This document shows, in pieces, positions 22,901 through 32,895 of a stretch of 64,000 nt of DNA. Both the position numbers and the translations under genes were made by a program. The stretch covers positions 472,001 to 536,000 of the forward strand of contig VHIT02000028.1 of assembly GCA_009768925.2 (NCBI GenBank). The letters are read 5' to 3'. The notes under the pieces were generated by a model. It was given only the letters and a program-made list of their open reading frames with translations, had not been told where the DNA came from and ran no database searches. The stretch comes from Cryptosporidium bovis. Lineage: Eukaryota > Apicomplexa > Conoidasida > Eucoccidiorida > Cryptosporidiidae. Every line of letters starts with the position of its first letter. Position 1 is the first letter of the stretch.

Positions 22901-23067
22901 TGAGAAAACTTTCTCAAAAATCGAAATTGATATCAAAAGAGTTACTATGTTACTTTAATTCAATATCTACTCCTGGTGTAACTCTATATATTGAAGAAAT
23001 AAAAAAAATGATGTTTAAATTACAAAATACCTTAGAAAAGGAAATAAAAGACAGTTTGTACAACTAA
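19942..23067 (+). CDS. Large secreted coiled-coil protein, function unknown
   Basis: 1041 aa, single exon, not recognised. A signal peptide is evident (hydrophobic SLILLLLCCFGSF, likely cut after VES near residue 28). The rest has no membrane anchor and few Cys. It is rich in Asn, Lys and Ile, with many N-x-S/T sequons near the N-terminus, and is dominated by heptad-like helices, especially in the last 350 residues (such as RKIRNKLAALKKKMNNTEKE). The composition fits a secreted or vacuolar structural protein of the parasite. The gene is well expressed in design terms only: clean start, no intron. Confidence 0.75.
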   Translation: MKDKIKYSKSLILLLLCCFGSFVTMVESEINNGIKIINESTFLSNVDNNLTFGNNLNITNTSLTHYDYIHVGDINVYKAIENDTLNKLIRIDLIDSILNSTILQIVTFKSALTLHNNTEFSKLDNKFNETYTKYKKDVMLILKNFDLEKEKMFENINIESQKKLYSLIKGNTTFLNEKDGRENYDNIGNTPINYINGLDLDIWNEMLDLFTSLSISLLNNNKSTRNDKVGIDGYLNRKSIIDISRSLNNMLLSTLKITEKSNCNQIAWNLIYEDASVITGNYYWMIKKQIKKYQSSTLILLNKNSQIINEYNSIMEKFGTLDSNIKGLLDLLINVRSNKLNSLVTVEDVYNDIKSLREYSLELNDQHNKWIVRNIWLMKPLISWFETTITLLYKIWFDILKSVLSSKIRNIGDFIKTIKKDLGGDILKMETLFDKSLIYFESLISSLNNRLISMRNDIKSEIFLGVLNKLNRHYEYLNIEYKKIINEIVTIVMNEFEVNNENGVSKLSVYSYYEQFLKYLSDLLNTLWNPDLLNPFKFDKNSEYHLSIINGLFKKVSSYLNSEIVIKSSSLDNNINKLRYFNEMMFLEFILQMNILNNEFDKYQTTGRYNEEVLYLLTNRIYLNKYIQKCNISLNNQHYNLFNIDNIYNAIYKKNSVWQFEKRLIEDNNELQSLTVDYILNNKARSLLVDYYHYMDNLHRNSNQERNDVVRLNNQYLSDLRKIRNKLAALKKKMNNTEKEYSNIDKFFEERTIKNKNKIDEYIKEIDIIFNNLTNIDEIKVESIIKESKKMLDKYGYNILDREIQHQRRVDNNTQISTINKYKIELKKYKEIINKHSTIINKIASYNFEIKVLEEHINMIEKYLDHLEGQINLYCNRINKDNDKISRSLYILKYMIRKKRPDTQCERLILDFSSAKSNVSDLTKDYKDIVAEFVSNINLCREIQDTTKNYKEIIYDYQKIKEDINNLKKITYSKSFNDGTYIIDKNMRKLSQKSKLISKELLCYFNSISTPGVTLYIEEIKKMMFKLQNTLEKEIKDSLYN

Positions 23068-23422
23068 TACGCAATATATCTATTTTTAATAGTTTTTTAA
23101 GGTGCCTATAAAAAAATAAATATTAACAATGGAACATACTAAAACGATAAATCACAACATATCTAAATAAATATTACTTGTTTAATATGTAAGCAATATT
23201 TGTTGTTATGTTCCTCATTTTTTTAAGATAATAGTTATTTTAAAGAATGATTATTTTCTATTCCTTTTTTATTCAAAATTCTCCCTTAAATCCAATCTAA
23301 CTAGTAATGAAATACGAATTTCAAATAAATATATGTATTGTAGTCAAATAAATCGGTGTTTAAATTAGTATGTGTTATGCCTCCTTAATAGCCACTATAG
23401 AAATAGAAAATGTTATATTAGT
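23068..23422. other. Convergent intergenic region
   Basis: 355 bp between the 3' ends of two convergent genes. A+T-rich, nothing recognisable; should contain both polyadenylation regions. Confidence 0.5.
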
Positions 23423-24289
23423 TTAACACATACCCAGAACCTTTGATGATTTCTTTGTTTTTGCAATGTTTCTTTTGAATGAAGTAGAAGCACCTGCTGA
23501 AACAGGTGCACCGAATGGAGTTAATTCTGACGAATAAGCTATTTGAGTAACATCACCCTGAATATTATTCTTAAATGTTTTAGCAATTTCTTCAGAAATA
23601 ATTTGCGCTTGGTTAGGAGCCTTTGAAAGAGCTTCTTGGATAGCAGCTTCCTCAGCTTGAACGTTAGCATAAACTTCCTCAACTTCTTTTTGTCTTTGTA
23701 ATAAACGAAGTTGCTGTTCGTTTAGTTTTTCTTGCATGTCGTAAACATCAGCAACAACTTCGTCCAATTCAACTTTCTTTGCATCTCTAACATCATCACA
23801 AAATACATGGAAATCATCTATGGTCTTAAATCTTTCTCTCCATTGTGATACTGCATATAATATTCTTGCTTTTTGTTTCTCTTGTTCATTACACAATGCG
23901 GAATTTAGATTTTCAATATCTTTATCTTGCACTTCAATTAACTTATCTAACCAAGATACAACAAAGTCTTTAAAAGCATCTAATGTCATTGGTTTTTTTA
24001 TATCTACACCTAGTACAGAAAGGCTATAGCTAACGTGGCTATTGTCTAATGTACCGTCCTGATTTGCAAACCTAAGCAATAAATCAGTATAACCAAAGTT
24101 CATTATTAAATGTCTTGCTATTTTTTCAACTGTTTCATATTTCAATAGACCTATCCCATCTACACAGTGATACGCAAATATTGCCTCCAGGTTTGTTTCT
24201 AAACCTGGAAACGTTGCAAAGGCCCACTCTCTGACTTCTGCTGCATCTTGTGTTCTGCTTGCACGCAATTTAACCAATTGATTTCCCAT
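23423..24289 (-). CDS. Predicted N-myristoylated coiled-coil protein
   Basis: 288 aa, not assigned to a named family. The protein starts MGNQLVKLRAS, so Gly2 is a candidate for N-myristoylation and the adjacent basic residues for membrane binding. The N-terminal domain (to about residue 120) is compact, with an EF-hand-like loop (NQDGTLD) followed by a helix. A coiled coil fills about 175-225 (MQEKLNEQQLRLLQRQ). The tail is Ala/Ser-rich and ends KVLGMC, leaving a lone C-terminal Cys. Codon usage looks less A+T-biased than in neighbouring orphan genes, which suggests high expression. An E2F-like TTTCCCGCC lies in its upstream region. A pellicle or inner-membrane role is possible but not shown. 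Confidence 0.8.
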   Translation of the reverse strand: MGNQLVKLRASRTQDAAEVREWAFATFPGLETNLEAIFAYHCVDGIGLLKYETVEKIARHLIMNFGYTDLLLRFANQDGTLDNSHVSYSLSVLGVDIKKPMTLDAFKDFVVSWLDKLIEVQDKDIENLNSALCNEQEKQKARILYAVSQWRERFKTIDDFHVFCDDVRDAKKVELDEVVADVYDMQEKLNEQQLRLLQRQKEVEEVYANVQAEEAAIQEALSKAPNQAQIISEEIAKTFKNNIQGDVTQIAYSSELTPFGAPVSAGASTSFKRNIAKTKKSSKVLGMC

Positions 24290-24957
24290 TTTATTAAATA
24301 ATATGACAAATAACTATTGTTTTTTTTAATGTACAAATATAAGTATTTTAGTATTCACTTCTTTAACTTATTAATTACTATTCGTGAATTTTTTTATCTG
24401 ATTAATTGATCTTGATCCCATGCCTTTTCCTTCGTGTTTTTATTTTTTTCTACCTTTATTTCTAAATTTATGTTATAACCTTTCTTATTAATAATACTGA
24501 TAGCTAAATAAATATTATTTCAAAAAAAAACCATGTACATGTATACACTTGTATTTATTCACGTAATATTAAATCCATAAAACACAATTGTTAAATAGTA
24601 AATGTGTATAGATGTATTTATATGCACACAATACACTATTATTTAGATTTAATTTACCCCAATACATTATTATTAATTATCATATTGAAAATACATAAAA
24701 ACATATACGTATAAAAAAGACATCTACATCTATTTCCCGCCTGATGTTAGCGGGGTATGTGGTATCGAAAATAGAAAACACTAGCTAAATAATTTATTTA
24801 ATTCACAAATAATTTAAATGTTTTATTTAAATAAATCTAAGATATTTACCACGTAATGTGTGAGTTGGAGGAAAAAGTAATGCTTGTTAATATACAGTAA
24901 CTATATGATACTAAATCTTTTTTAATGTTTTTAGATGCCTTCCCAGGTATTAGATGA
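24290..24957. other. Intergenic region upstream of the myristoylated protein gene
   Basis: 668 bp. Holds TTTCCCGCC at 24733-24741 followed by GCGGGGTATG, and the PAN3 3' end. No gene supported. Confidence 0.5.
24733..24741 (-). promoter_or_regulatory. E2F-like site TTTCCCGCC
   Basis: Exact classical E2F core (GGCGGGAAA on the minus strand), about 445 bp upstream of the start at 24289. Cryptosporidium is reported to keep E2F/DP factors that other apicomplexans have lost; binding here is inference. Confidence 0.4.
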
Positions 24958-27308
24958 TTATAAATCGTTGAAATTTGAATTGGTAGTGGTGGATGCAATA
25001 ATCTCACAAAATGATTTCTCAATTGAGTGTTTAATGTCGGCAAAGGAAACTAATAGAATAGAAGATCCATCACTGCTCATTAATGTTACTGTTTCACTTG
25101 TTCCGACGTCAACCTTGGCTAGAGAATCTAGTATGTGCCCCATATCAACGACGGGTCTTCCTTGATTGTCAGTTTGTTGAAACAAATATTCTCTAAATAG
25201 TTTACATATATATCTGTCACCTGTCTCATTCCACTTATGTACCGAATTAAGTTGGGATCTATCAGCAATTGTATTTATTTTAGTTAATAGACGAAACAAT
25301 CTTCCATTGTCTATCTCTTTCCTAAATTCATTTTCCAATGCATCTGTTAATTTTAAACTGTGCTCAATTTGTGGGATCATTCTAGCTGCAAGCATATTTG
25401 CAAGAATAAAAACATCCAAATTGTTTTTATTCAGTGCAGGTTTAGATAATAATATTAATACTAGTTTCTTAAGGTCATTGGAATACATAGACGATTTCAG
25501 AAATATTTGTTCAACTGCATGATTTAAATCATTAATTATAGTCAATGAGCCACAACAGAGTGCCAAAATAATATAACCAAGTGCGACTAAGTCTTGTTTT
25601 TGATAGTCAACTATTGTCTTTGATTCATCTATTCTTGTAAAATCTAATATTCCAACACAATTTAGCCTTAGTCTTCCTCTATATGATATTAATAATTTTG
25701 TTGGGTCTATAACCCTAGCTGCGAGTTGTGAACTGTGTATATGTACCAGAGCCAAAACAATCTGGATAATATAATTCCAAAGTAAAGGTTCACCAATAGG
25801 TTCTTTAAAGTGAACTGATTCCATTGTACTTGCGTTTGGAATATAATCATAAACAACCACTAGAGCCCCCCCTTGTGGAAAATCTAGAGAAGCAAAACAT
25901 TGTCTATAAGATACTATGCAAGGATGTTGAGTTAATTTGTGCCATCTATCGAGGTAGTGTCTCGTATTATCTAATTCAGAGAATGGATAGTTATCTATTC
26001 TTCTTAAACAGTAGGCAGTATAATCCTCTATATTTATAGCTTTGTATGCATATGTTTGATATCCACAAAATCTCGTTGTTGAAATTATATTTGAATCATC
26101 TAATAAACACAAGCCATAATAATTTCTCTGTACTATTTGTGGAACATAATGCTGATGTTGTTGGCTAATTAACATTTGGGATGACGGACCACCTTGAATT
26201 TGACCTGTACTTTGACCTGTACCTGAATTACCATGATGATGATTGTTATTGTTACTGCTGTTATTATTGTGTACACCAGTATTTGAATGTCCTCCAATTC
26301 CTGTATTCATTGATAAAATATCATTCTGTGTGAGTAATAAAGATATATTTTGGAGTTGTAATTCGTGCCTTATCTGAGTTATCGCATTCATTTGTGGTAT
26401 CATTCTTAAAAATGGAAGATTCCAACCTCTTACTCTTCTACAATATTCTGAGAGTTCTAATACGTTCCCATTTTGATGATTATTGTGATTGTTTACGTTA
26501 CCAACTGAAAATGCTCCTGCTCCCGGTAACATACTCATCCCTGATCCTATTCCCGGTATTTGTCCTTGTCCCTGAATTTTTCCTTGTATTTGTCCTTGCC
26601 CCCCACCTAACATTCCAATTCCTCCCAACATCCCATGTTGTAGGTGATGATAGTGCTGCTGCTGATGGCTATGTGAGTGTGCCGACTGCGTTATTCCTAT
26701 TCCAGCATGATGGTTTCCTCCATTTTCCCCAGATTCACCACCATAGAAACCACCCGAGTCCGTTCCAGTTATACTTCTTATATTACTATTATTACCGCCA
26801 GTGTTAGCAACGTCGTTGCAATATTGAATTCCTGGAATACCAGTATTTTGAACAGAATCATCAACCAAAATTCCAGAATTACCATTATTAGCACTATTAT
26901 TAAATATTTGTTTTTGAGTGGAACTAGAACCACTACTTCCAAGCAAAATACCATCATATTCAATACCAGGGACTTGAGTTGTTCCTCCGGATTCAACCAC
27001 ATTTCCGTCTTCTACTGAAGATATATTTCCACTATTAATTCCACGTACAATAATTTGATGATTATTGCTGTCTATATTATTATTGCGACTATTACTATTA
27101 TTGTCCTTGTTACGATTACTTTTAATGTGATTATCAGCTACTAAATCCAATCCATTTGAGTTGTAGTTTCCACCATGATGAAGAGATAAGATATTACTCT
27201 CTTGCAAACCATTTCCAGTGTATATTATTCCGTGCTTCAAATGATGCAATGAGTTCGAATTCAAATGACTATTTACTTGTTCAGGTGAAGAATATTTATT
27301 ACTATTGC

Positions 27309-27344
<36 letters not shown>

Positions 27345-27365
27345 TAATATTATTATTATCGTTAC

Positions 27366-27407
<42 letters not shown>

Positions 27408-27506
27408 CATTACTATTATTATTATCATTATTATTATTATTATCATTATTATTATTATTACTAGTATTATTATTATTATTATTATCACTTTTGTTATTAT
27501 TATTAC

Positions 27507-27555
<49 letters not shown>

Positions 27556-27957
27556 GTTATTGGCAGAAACATCACCCAAACCTATATTTAAACCACCACC
27601 TACTACTCCTATGTTAGGTGAAATATGAAAACCATAATCTATTCCTTCTAAAACTCCAGTTGTGTTATGTCTGATAGAAGAGGGAATAAATGGCTGGGCA
27701 GTTGCTGTTAATCCTGATGTTATTTCATTATTTGAAATCAAATTTGATTCATTATTTAATGAATTTTTTGAATTAGAGTTTGATGAAATCACAGGATTTG
27801 AATTTGAAACTGAACTGCTTATTCCACCACCTATTAAAAATGTGCTTCTAGGTTGGAAAGTTGGAGCATCTGCATGAAAAGATGAAATAACTGAATTAGG
27901 GTGTGGTTTCACATCATGTTCACCTCTTTTTATTTCCCCTAAAATCTTATCCTTCAT
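24958..27957 (-). CDS. PAN3: PAN3, poly(A)-nuclease pseudokinase subunit
   Basis: Adaptor of the PAN2-PAN3 deadenylase, which trims mRNA poly(A) tails after recruitment through poly(A)-binding protein. 999 aa, single exon. The N-terminal 100 residues contain two PAM2-like motifs: FHADAPTFQP (27-36) and LTATAQPFIP (83-92). A very long disordered region follows, including an almost pure Asn tract at about 133-222 and Gly/His-rich stretches. The pseudokinase lies at about 640-870, with YKAINIEDYTAYCLRRI and DFTRIDE where kinases have DFG. The C-terminal knob domain follows (LFRLLTKINTIADR, GDRYICKLFREYLF, GRPVVDMGHILDSLAKVD), closely matching yeast and human PAN3. The poly-Asn tract produces artificial poly-Leu and poly-Ile frames on both strands. 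Confidence 0.93.
27296..27555 (-). repeat. (AAT/AAC)n tract coding poly-Asn in PAN3
   Basis: Trinucleotide repeat of TTA on the plus strand with scattered interruptions, about 260 bp, likely length-variable between isolates. Confidence 0.9.
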
Positions 27958-29173
27958 AAATAAATATAAGAATGTATTATAATATTTATACTAATTATAT
28001 TATTGTTACTAATATTGGCAATTCTTTTACTTGTATAACATAATAAGTATAATCGTTATTATATGAACATGTGGTTGTTTATTTTATACTATTAATTATA
28101 CAAAATAATTACAAAAAAAAGTATATAATATTGTTACTATAGTGCACAATTTATTTTCTTTTTGAATAGTGTATTATGGGAACAATAATGTGTAATGTAA
28201 AATAAAAGGTTCAATTAAATCCTTATAACTTCTTATTGTATTCTAATTGTCATTTATATTAATGTGAAATAAAATTTCACGCTTTTACTTTTATTAATAT
28301 TTTTTTATTAACAAATATTTCCCAATATAAATTTATTATGTACAAAACTAAACCCTCAAATATTAAGCCACCCGCCAGTTATACTTTATAGATGTGTTAA
28401 TTATATTTAATTTCACCCTACAGAACAGCTCCTCCTTGTAACGACCTTTATAAAGTTAAAGTTTTCTTCTTCTTTTCAGTTCAATTTGTTCAAATACTTA
28501 TTTATTTTCTATTTTTCCCTTTTTCTATTTTGTGTTTTTTGGGGGTTAATAGGTTTGTTCTGTATTAATAATTGTTTATGCGGGTATCGATTTTGTTATT
28601 AATGTAAATAAAACATACAAATAAAAAAATATAGGTTTTAATTTTAATTTAATACCGGCAAAAGAGATCAAATACTGATAATTATGTTTGACACATTTGT
28701 TAATGTTTATTGATGGTTGAGGTAAATAAACCCGGAATGTAGTCTGAGTTTTTTTCAAAGTTGCTTTTTAATAGAGACTTTATTTTTAAGATATTGTAAC
28801 AGTATAGTTTTATGATAATCTGATAGGAAGAAATTAAGGAGGGTGTGAAAGTAATATTGTGGGATAAAAACAAGAAACATAAAACGGAAAGATTGATAAA
28901 TTACTGATACTTATTTGTTTCCTTTAATTGAAAGGTTATTATTACTGATAAGTATATTATTGTGAAATATAAAAATAATTGACAGACAATTTAAATTTAT
29001 TTGTTTAATTTCCCAAAATTGTGATCTAAAATAGAATAAATAGTTGATATAAGGAATATAATAATTATTTACAACTTAATTTTTCAAAATTAACAATATT
29101 AAATTATCAAGGATAGTTTAGAAAAAAGTTGATACTGTATTAAAATATATTTCAATAATTAGCAAGTATAATA
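27958..29173. other. Divergent intergenic region PAN3 / GRP170
   Basis: 1216 bp. One GC-richer spot CCACCCGCCAG at 28369-28379 and a pyrimidine-rich stretch at about 28460-28485. A 60-codon minus-strand frame at 28576-28758 is not convincing. No RNA gene recognised. Confidence 0.5.
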
Positions 29174-31996
29174 ATGAGTAATTATAAACTAGATAACTTA
29201 TTTATAAATAAAACAAAATCAAGTTTATTTTTAATAGTTGCATTAATTATATTATTCGAAACAGTAAGGTGTTCACTAGTAGGCATCGACTTTGGAAATG
29301 ATAGTACTAAAGTCGCTCTTATTCGTCCTGGGCGTGGAATAGAGATGATACTTAATTCACATAGCCAAAGGAAAACGGCTACAGCAGTTTCTTTTGTAGC
29401 TTCAACACCATCACTGATAAGATTATTTGGTGAGGATTCATTAGGAAATGTAATTAGAAATCCATCTAAAACACTACTAAATATACCTAGTTTTTTAGGT
29501 ATGTGTGCATCTGTATATAGAAGTAAGAATGAATACAATAGTGGCATGTATCATCCAAATGGGCTGCGTAAAGATCTTTATCCATATATAATAGAAGACA
29601 ATAACGCTCATAATGGAGTGGTAGTCAGTATAGATGGACATGCAATGATTCCGGAAGAGCTTACAGGGCATTATTTGGATTTCATGAGGAGAATGACAGA
29701 AGAATCTGTGGGAAAAGGGAGTTCACATGAAAAGGGATTATGGAAGACTAAAAATAAAAAGATGTTAAACAAAGGCAGCCATAATGATCCAGGTCCTATA
29801 TTTGGAAGCGAAACAGTAGGGGCTGTAATTGCAGTTCCACCAACGTTTACACAAAGACAACGCCAAAGCTTGGTAGATTCCAGTGAAATAGCAGGATTAA
29901 ATTTGTTTGGTTTGGTGAATTCACTGGGAGCAGCAGCAGTTCATCAATCCACAGACCTAAAAAGTGATCAAAAATCGACATTCTTGTATTATGACATGGG
30001 AGCTAAACATATATCATCATGTATTGTAGATTTTTTACCGACAAACATAACACATATGGGAAGAAATGTACAGACACACATAATAAATGTATTGGGGTGT
30101 CATACAGATTACAATTCTGGTGGCTATTTAGCAGATATTTCAATAGTTGATTTAATGTTAGCTAGAATCAAAAATTCACCTAAAAGTAGTAAATTGAGTG
30201 AGATACCACTAGATAATTCAAGAGTATTACAAAAAATATTTAAACAAAGTGTAAGGACAAAATTATTACTTTCTACATTAAAACAAACGGATTTTTTTGT
30301 AGAATCACTGTATAAAGATATAGATATATCCCAAACAATAAATAGAGAAGAATTTGACAAGTCAATAGAGAATAGTATTGTTTCGAAGTCTTTAAAGCCT
30401 ATTGAAGAAAGTTTAAAGTTATCCAATAAGACAATGGCTGATATTACTGATATTGAATTGCTAGGTGGTGGTTTAAGAATACCAGGAATTAAGTCTACGC
30501 TGGAAAGGTATTTTGCGTCATTCGGTAAAAATGTTAGCCAAAGATTAAATGGTGATGAAGCAATGGCATTCGGCGCAGCCTTTATAGCTGCCAATCAATC
30601 TGCTACCTTCAGAACAAAAAACATTTTTTATAATGAAGTATCTTCGAATGAATTTTCCATTAAAATAGGTAGTGAAAATATTGTTTTCATCAATAATTCA
30701 ACGCAATTTCACGGTGTACATAAGTTAGATTTCCAATTTAGTGAGGATTTCATCGCAATATTGAATGAAAATAACATGCCAATTACTCAATATAATGTTT
30801 CAGGCATAAATGAATATTTATCTAAATCTAATGAGGACGGTGTTTCACAATTAAACGTTACACTTCAAATCAGGGTTAACACATTCGGTATTGTTGATTT
30901 AGAAAGCGTTTATGCGTGGAAATTAGTTAATCAAACCATTAAAGTACCTGTTATTGTTCCTGTAAACTCAACATTAAGTAGCAATAGTACAATTGATGCA
31001 AACAACAATAGTACTCGTGAGTCAAATGAGGCAATGAATAGAAAAAACAATACAAAAACTATTTTCGAAGAAAAAACAATATTAAAACCTTCTCCATTTG
31101 CATTGAACTTTACAAAAGTTGAAATAGCGTGCCCAATACCTCTTACGAGAGAAGAAAAACAAACAATAAGCCATCATATAAATGAACTCAACAAACTTGA
31201 TGCCAAACACAGACAATTAATGGATTCTAAGAATACACTTGAATCGCTCATTTATGATAATAGGAACAAACTTTACGAAGATGTTTATATTAAGGTTACT
31301 CTTGAATCTGAAAGGGATGAGTTGAATTCTTTACTTTCAAAAACAGAAGACTGGCTTTATGAAGTCGGAGATGGAATAGTACTGGAATCGGTTGAAGAAA
31401 ATATCCAGAAAATAACCAATTTGACTGATGTTATTGATTTAAAAGCAGATGAATATAAATATAGGGATGAGTTGATATTAAATGTAGATAAAAAACTTAA
31501 TTCAACTATTGAATTATTCAATTCAATATCATTTACTCATACGTGGGTTCAAAATACGACCTTTGATGAGGTTAAAGCTATTTTGAATGAATTCCAAAGT
31601 TGGTATACTGAAACAAAAAATAAACAGTTAAATCTCAAACCAACAGATGTTCCCGTTTTACTTAGGGATGAAACACTTCAAAAGCTTGAATTTCTCCATT
31701 CGAGTGTAGTTAGGGTTAGGAACATCCCTAAACCAAGACCAAAAATTAAAACCAAGTCGCAAAAAAATAGCAAAAATGAGACGGATGATACGCCGGAATA
31801 TAATGCAAATAGTACGGTAAATAATGATGTAGATAATAATGATTCATATATTAAAATTAATGATACTAATGTTAATTTTGAATTAAATTCAAACTCAACT
31901 GAATATAATGGTACAAACTTTAATGCTTCAAATGAAACACAATACGGGAACAGAGAAGATACAAGTAGTGAAATAAGAGACAAATCTGAATTATAA
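29174..31996 (+). CDS. GRP170/HYOU1-type ER Hsp70
   Basis: Large luminal Hsp70 that acts as a holdase and as nucleotide-exchange factor for BiP. 940 aa, single exon. A signal peptide (hydrophobic LFLIVALIILFETV, cut near residue 34) leads directly into the ATPase domain: VGIDFGNDSTKVAL, the LFGEDSLGN and NIPSFLGM region typical of GRP170, AVPPTFTQRQRQSL, YYDMGAKHISSCIVDF and ELLGGGLRIPGI. The substrate-binding part carries an expanded acidic/Asn-rich loop (about 600-640) and a long helical lid. The C-terminus is Asn/Asp-rich and ends DKSEL, a variant of the KDEL retrieval signal. GRP170 family members usually end in KDEL-like signals, which agrees. Confidence 0.9.
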   Translation: MSNYKLDNLFINKTKSSLFLIVALIILFETVRCSLVGIDFGNDSTKVALIRPGRGIEMILNSHSQRKTATAVSFVASTPSLIRLFGEDSLGNVIRNPSKTLLNIPSFLGMCASVYRSKNEYNSGMYHPNGLRKDLYPYIIEDNNAHNGVVVSIDGHAMIPEELTGHYLDFMRRMTEESVGKGSSHEKGLWKTKNKKMLNKGSHNDPGPIFGSETVGAVIAVPPTFTQRQRQSLVDSSEIAGLNLFGLVNSLGAAAVHQSTDLKSDQKSTFLYYDMGAKHISSCIVDFLPTNITHMGRNVQTHIINVLGCHTDYNSGGYLADISIVDLMLARIKNSPKSSKLSEIPLDNSRVLQKIFKQSVRTKLLLSTLKQTDFFVESLYKDIDISQTINREEFDKSIENSIVSKSLKPIEESLKLSNKTMADITDIELLGGGLRIPGIKSTLERYFASFGKNVSQRLNGDEAMAFGAAFIAANQSATFRTKNIFYNEVSSNEFSIKIGSENIVFINNSTQFHGVHKLDFQFSEDFIAILNENNMPITQYNVSGINEYLSKSNEDGVSQLNVTLQIRVNTFGIVDLESVYAWKLVNQTIKVPVIVPVNSTLSSNSTIDANNNSTRESNEAMNRKNNTKTIFEEKTILKPSPFALNFTKVEIACPIPLTREEKQTISHHINELNKLDAKHRQLMDSKNTLESLIYDNRNKLYEDVYIKVTLESERDELNSLLSKTEDWLYEVGDGIVLESVEENIQKITNLTDVIDLKADEYKYRDELILNVDKKLNSTIELFNSISFTHTWVQNTTFDEVKAILNEFQSWYTETKNKQLNLKPTDVPVLLRDETLQKLEFLHSSVVRVRNIPKPRPKIKTKSQKNSKNETDDTPEYNANSTVNNDVDNNDSYIKINDTNVNFELNSNSTEYNGTNFNASNETQYGNREDTSSEIRDKSEL

Positions 31997-32895
31997 TTAG
32001 AGGCATTCAGTTAGATGATATGTTATCTTCTACATTAAATTTATAAAGGTGATCTATTTTTTACTCATTTACTAGTAATGATTGAAAGTGGACAATATTA
32101 CTATTTAATTATTACAGCATTAATTGTTTTATTTTGATTTGTTTAATTTTTTTATATTAACTTATGAACTGCATTATTTACATGTTGCTATTATAATCCT
32201 GTTTAGCTTGCTATATATAGGTAATTTTTTGAGACGTTTTACTATAATATACATATTTGACACGTATTGCATGTGGAAAAAGTTATTAGGAAAATAAGAC
32301 GAATAACCGAGTTTTTTAAGATTTAATTTTTATAAATATACTTCACACACGTTATTGAAATAGTAAAAAATAATATATTTACGAATATAATATTAAGTTT
32401 CTATTAAATCACTAAAGATACAATAAAATACACTAAACAAAGTCTACATATCATGTTTTGAATGATTTAAAAATTCAAGAGGGAATAAAAATGAGAAAAC
32501 AAAATAATTGAAAGATTAATTACATACTGTAAATGATTGAATGGAGATTTATGGCATTTAACTAAAAAAAATAAAATAAAAGATAACGATAATATAGGTT
32601 TACAGTGTTATTTTTTTTATAAATTTCATAAGTTGCCGCTATTTACATATTTAGTTTCCATTTAATTTTAAAATAAAATATATTAATTTTTAAGTCAAAT
32701 ATTGAAAGAAAAGAAAATATTAATACTGATCATAGTGATAAAAAACAATAAATCACGCACAAATATAATATCTATTTTTGACACTTTAATAGTAGTAGTA
32801 AAAGTTTAATGTAAATAAGAGGCAAACAAATATATATACGTACATATAAGTAACATAATTAAATGTATTGCCTTTTGTTTTAATTAAATATTTAA
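31997..32895. other. Intergenic region between GRP170 and cathepsin C
   Basis: 899 bp, extremely A+T-rich. No gene, RNA or GC-rich element recognised. Confidence 0.5.

Noticed and set aside
27273-27628. Poly-Ile and poly-Leu frames on both strands
   Set aside because: They are other-frame readings of the (AAT/AAC)n tract coding poly-Asn in PAN3.
28576-28758. 60-codon minus-strand frame in the PAN3/GRP170 intergenic region
   Set aside because: Short, hydrophobic by A+T bias, no signal peptide cleavage logic, no neighbouring exon with matching splice sites.
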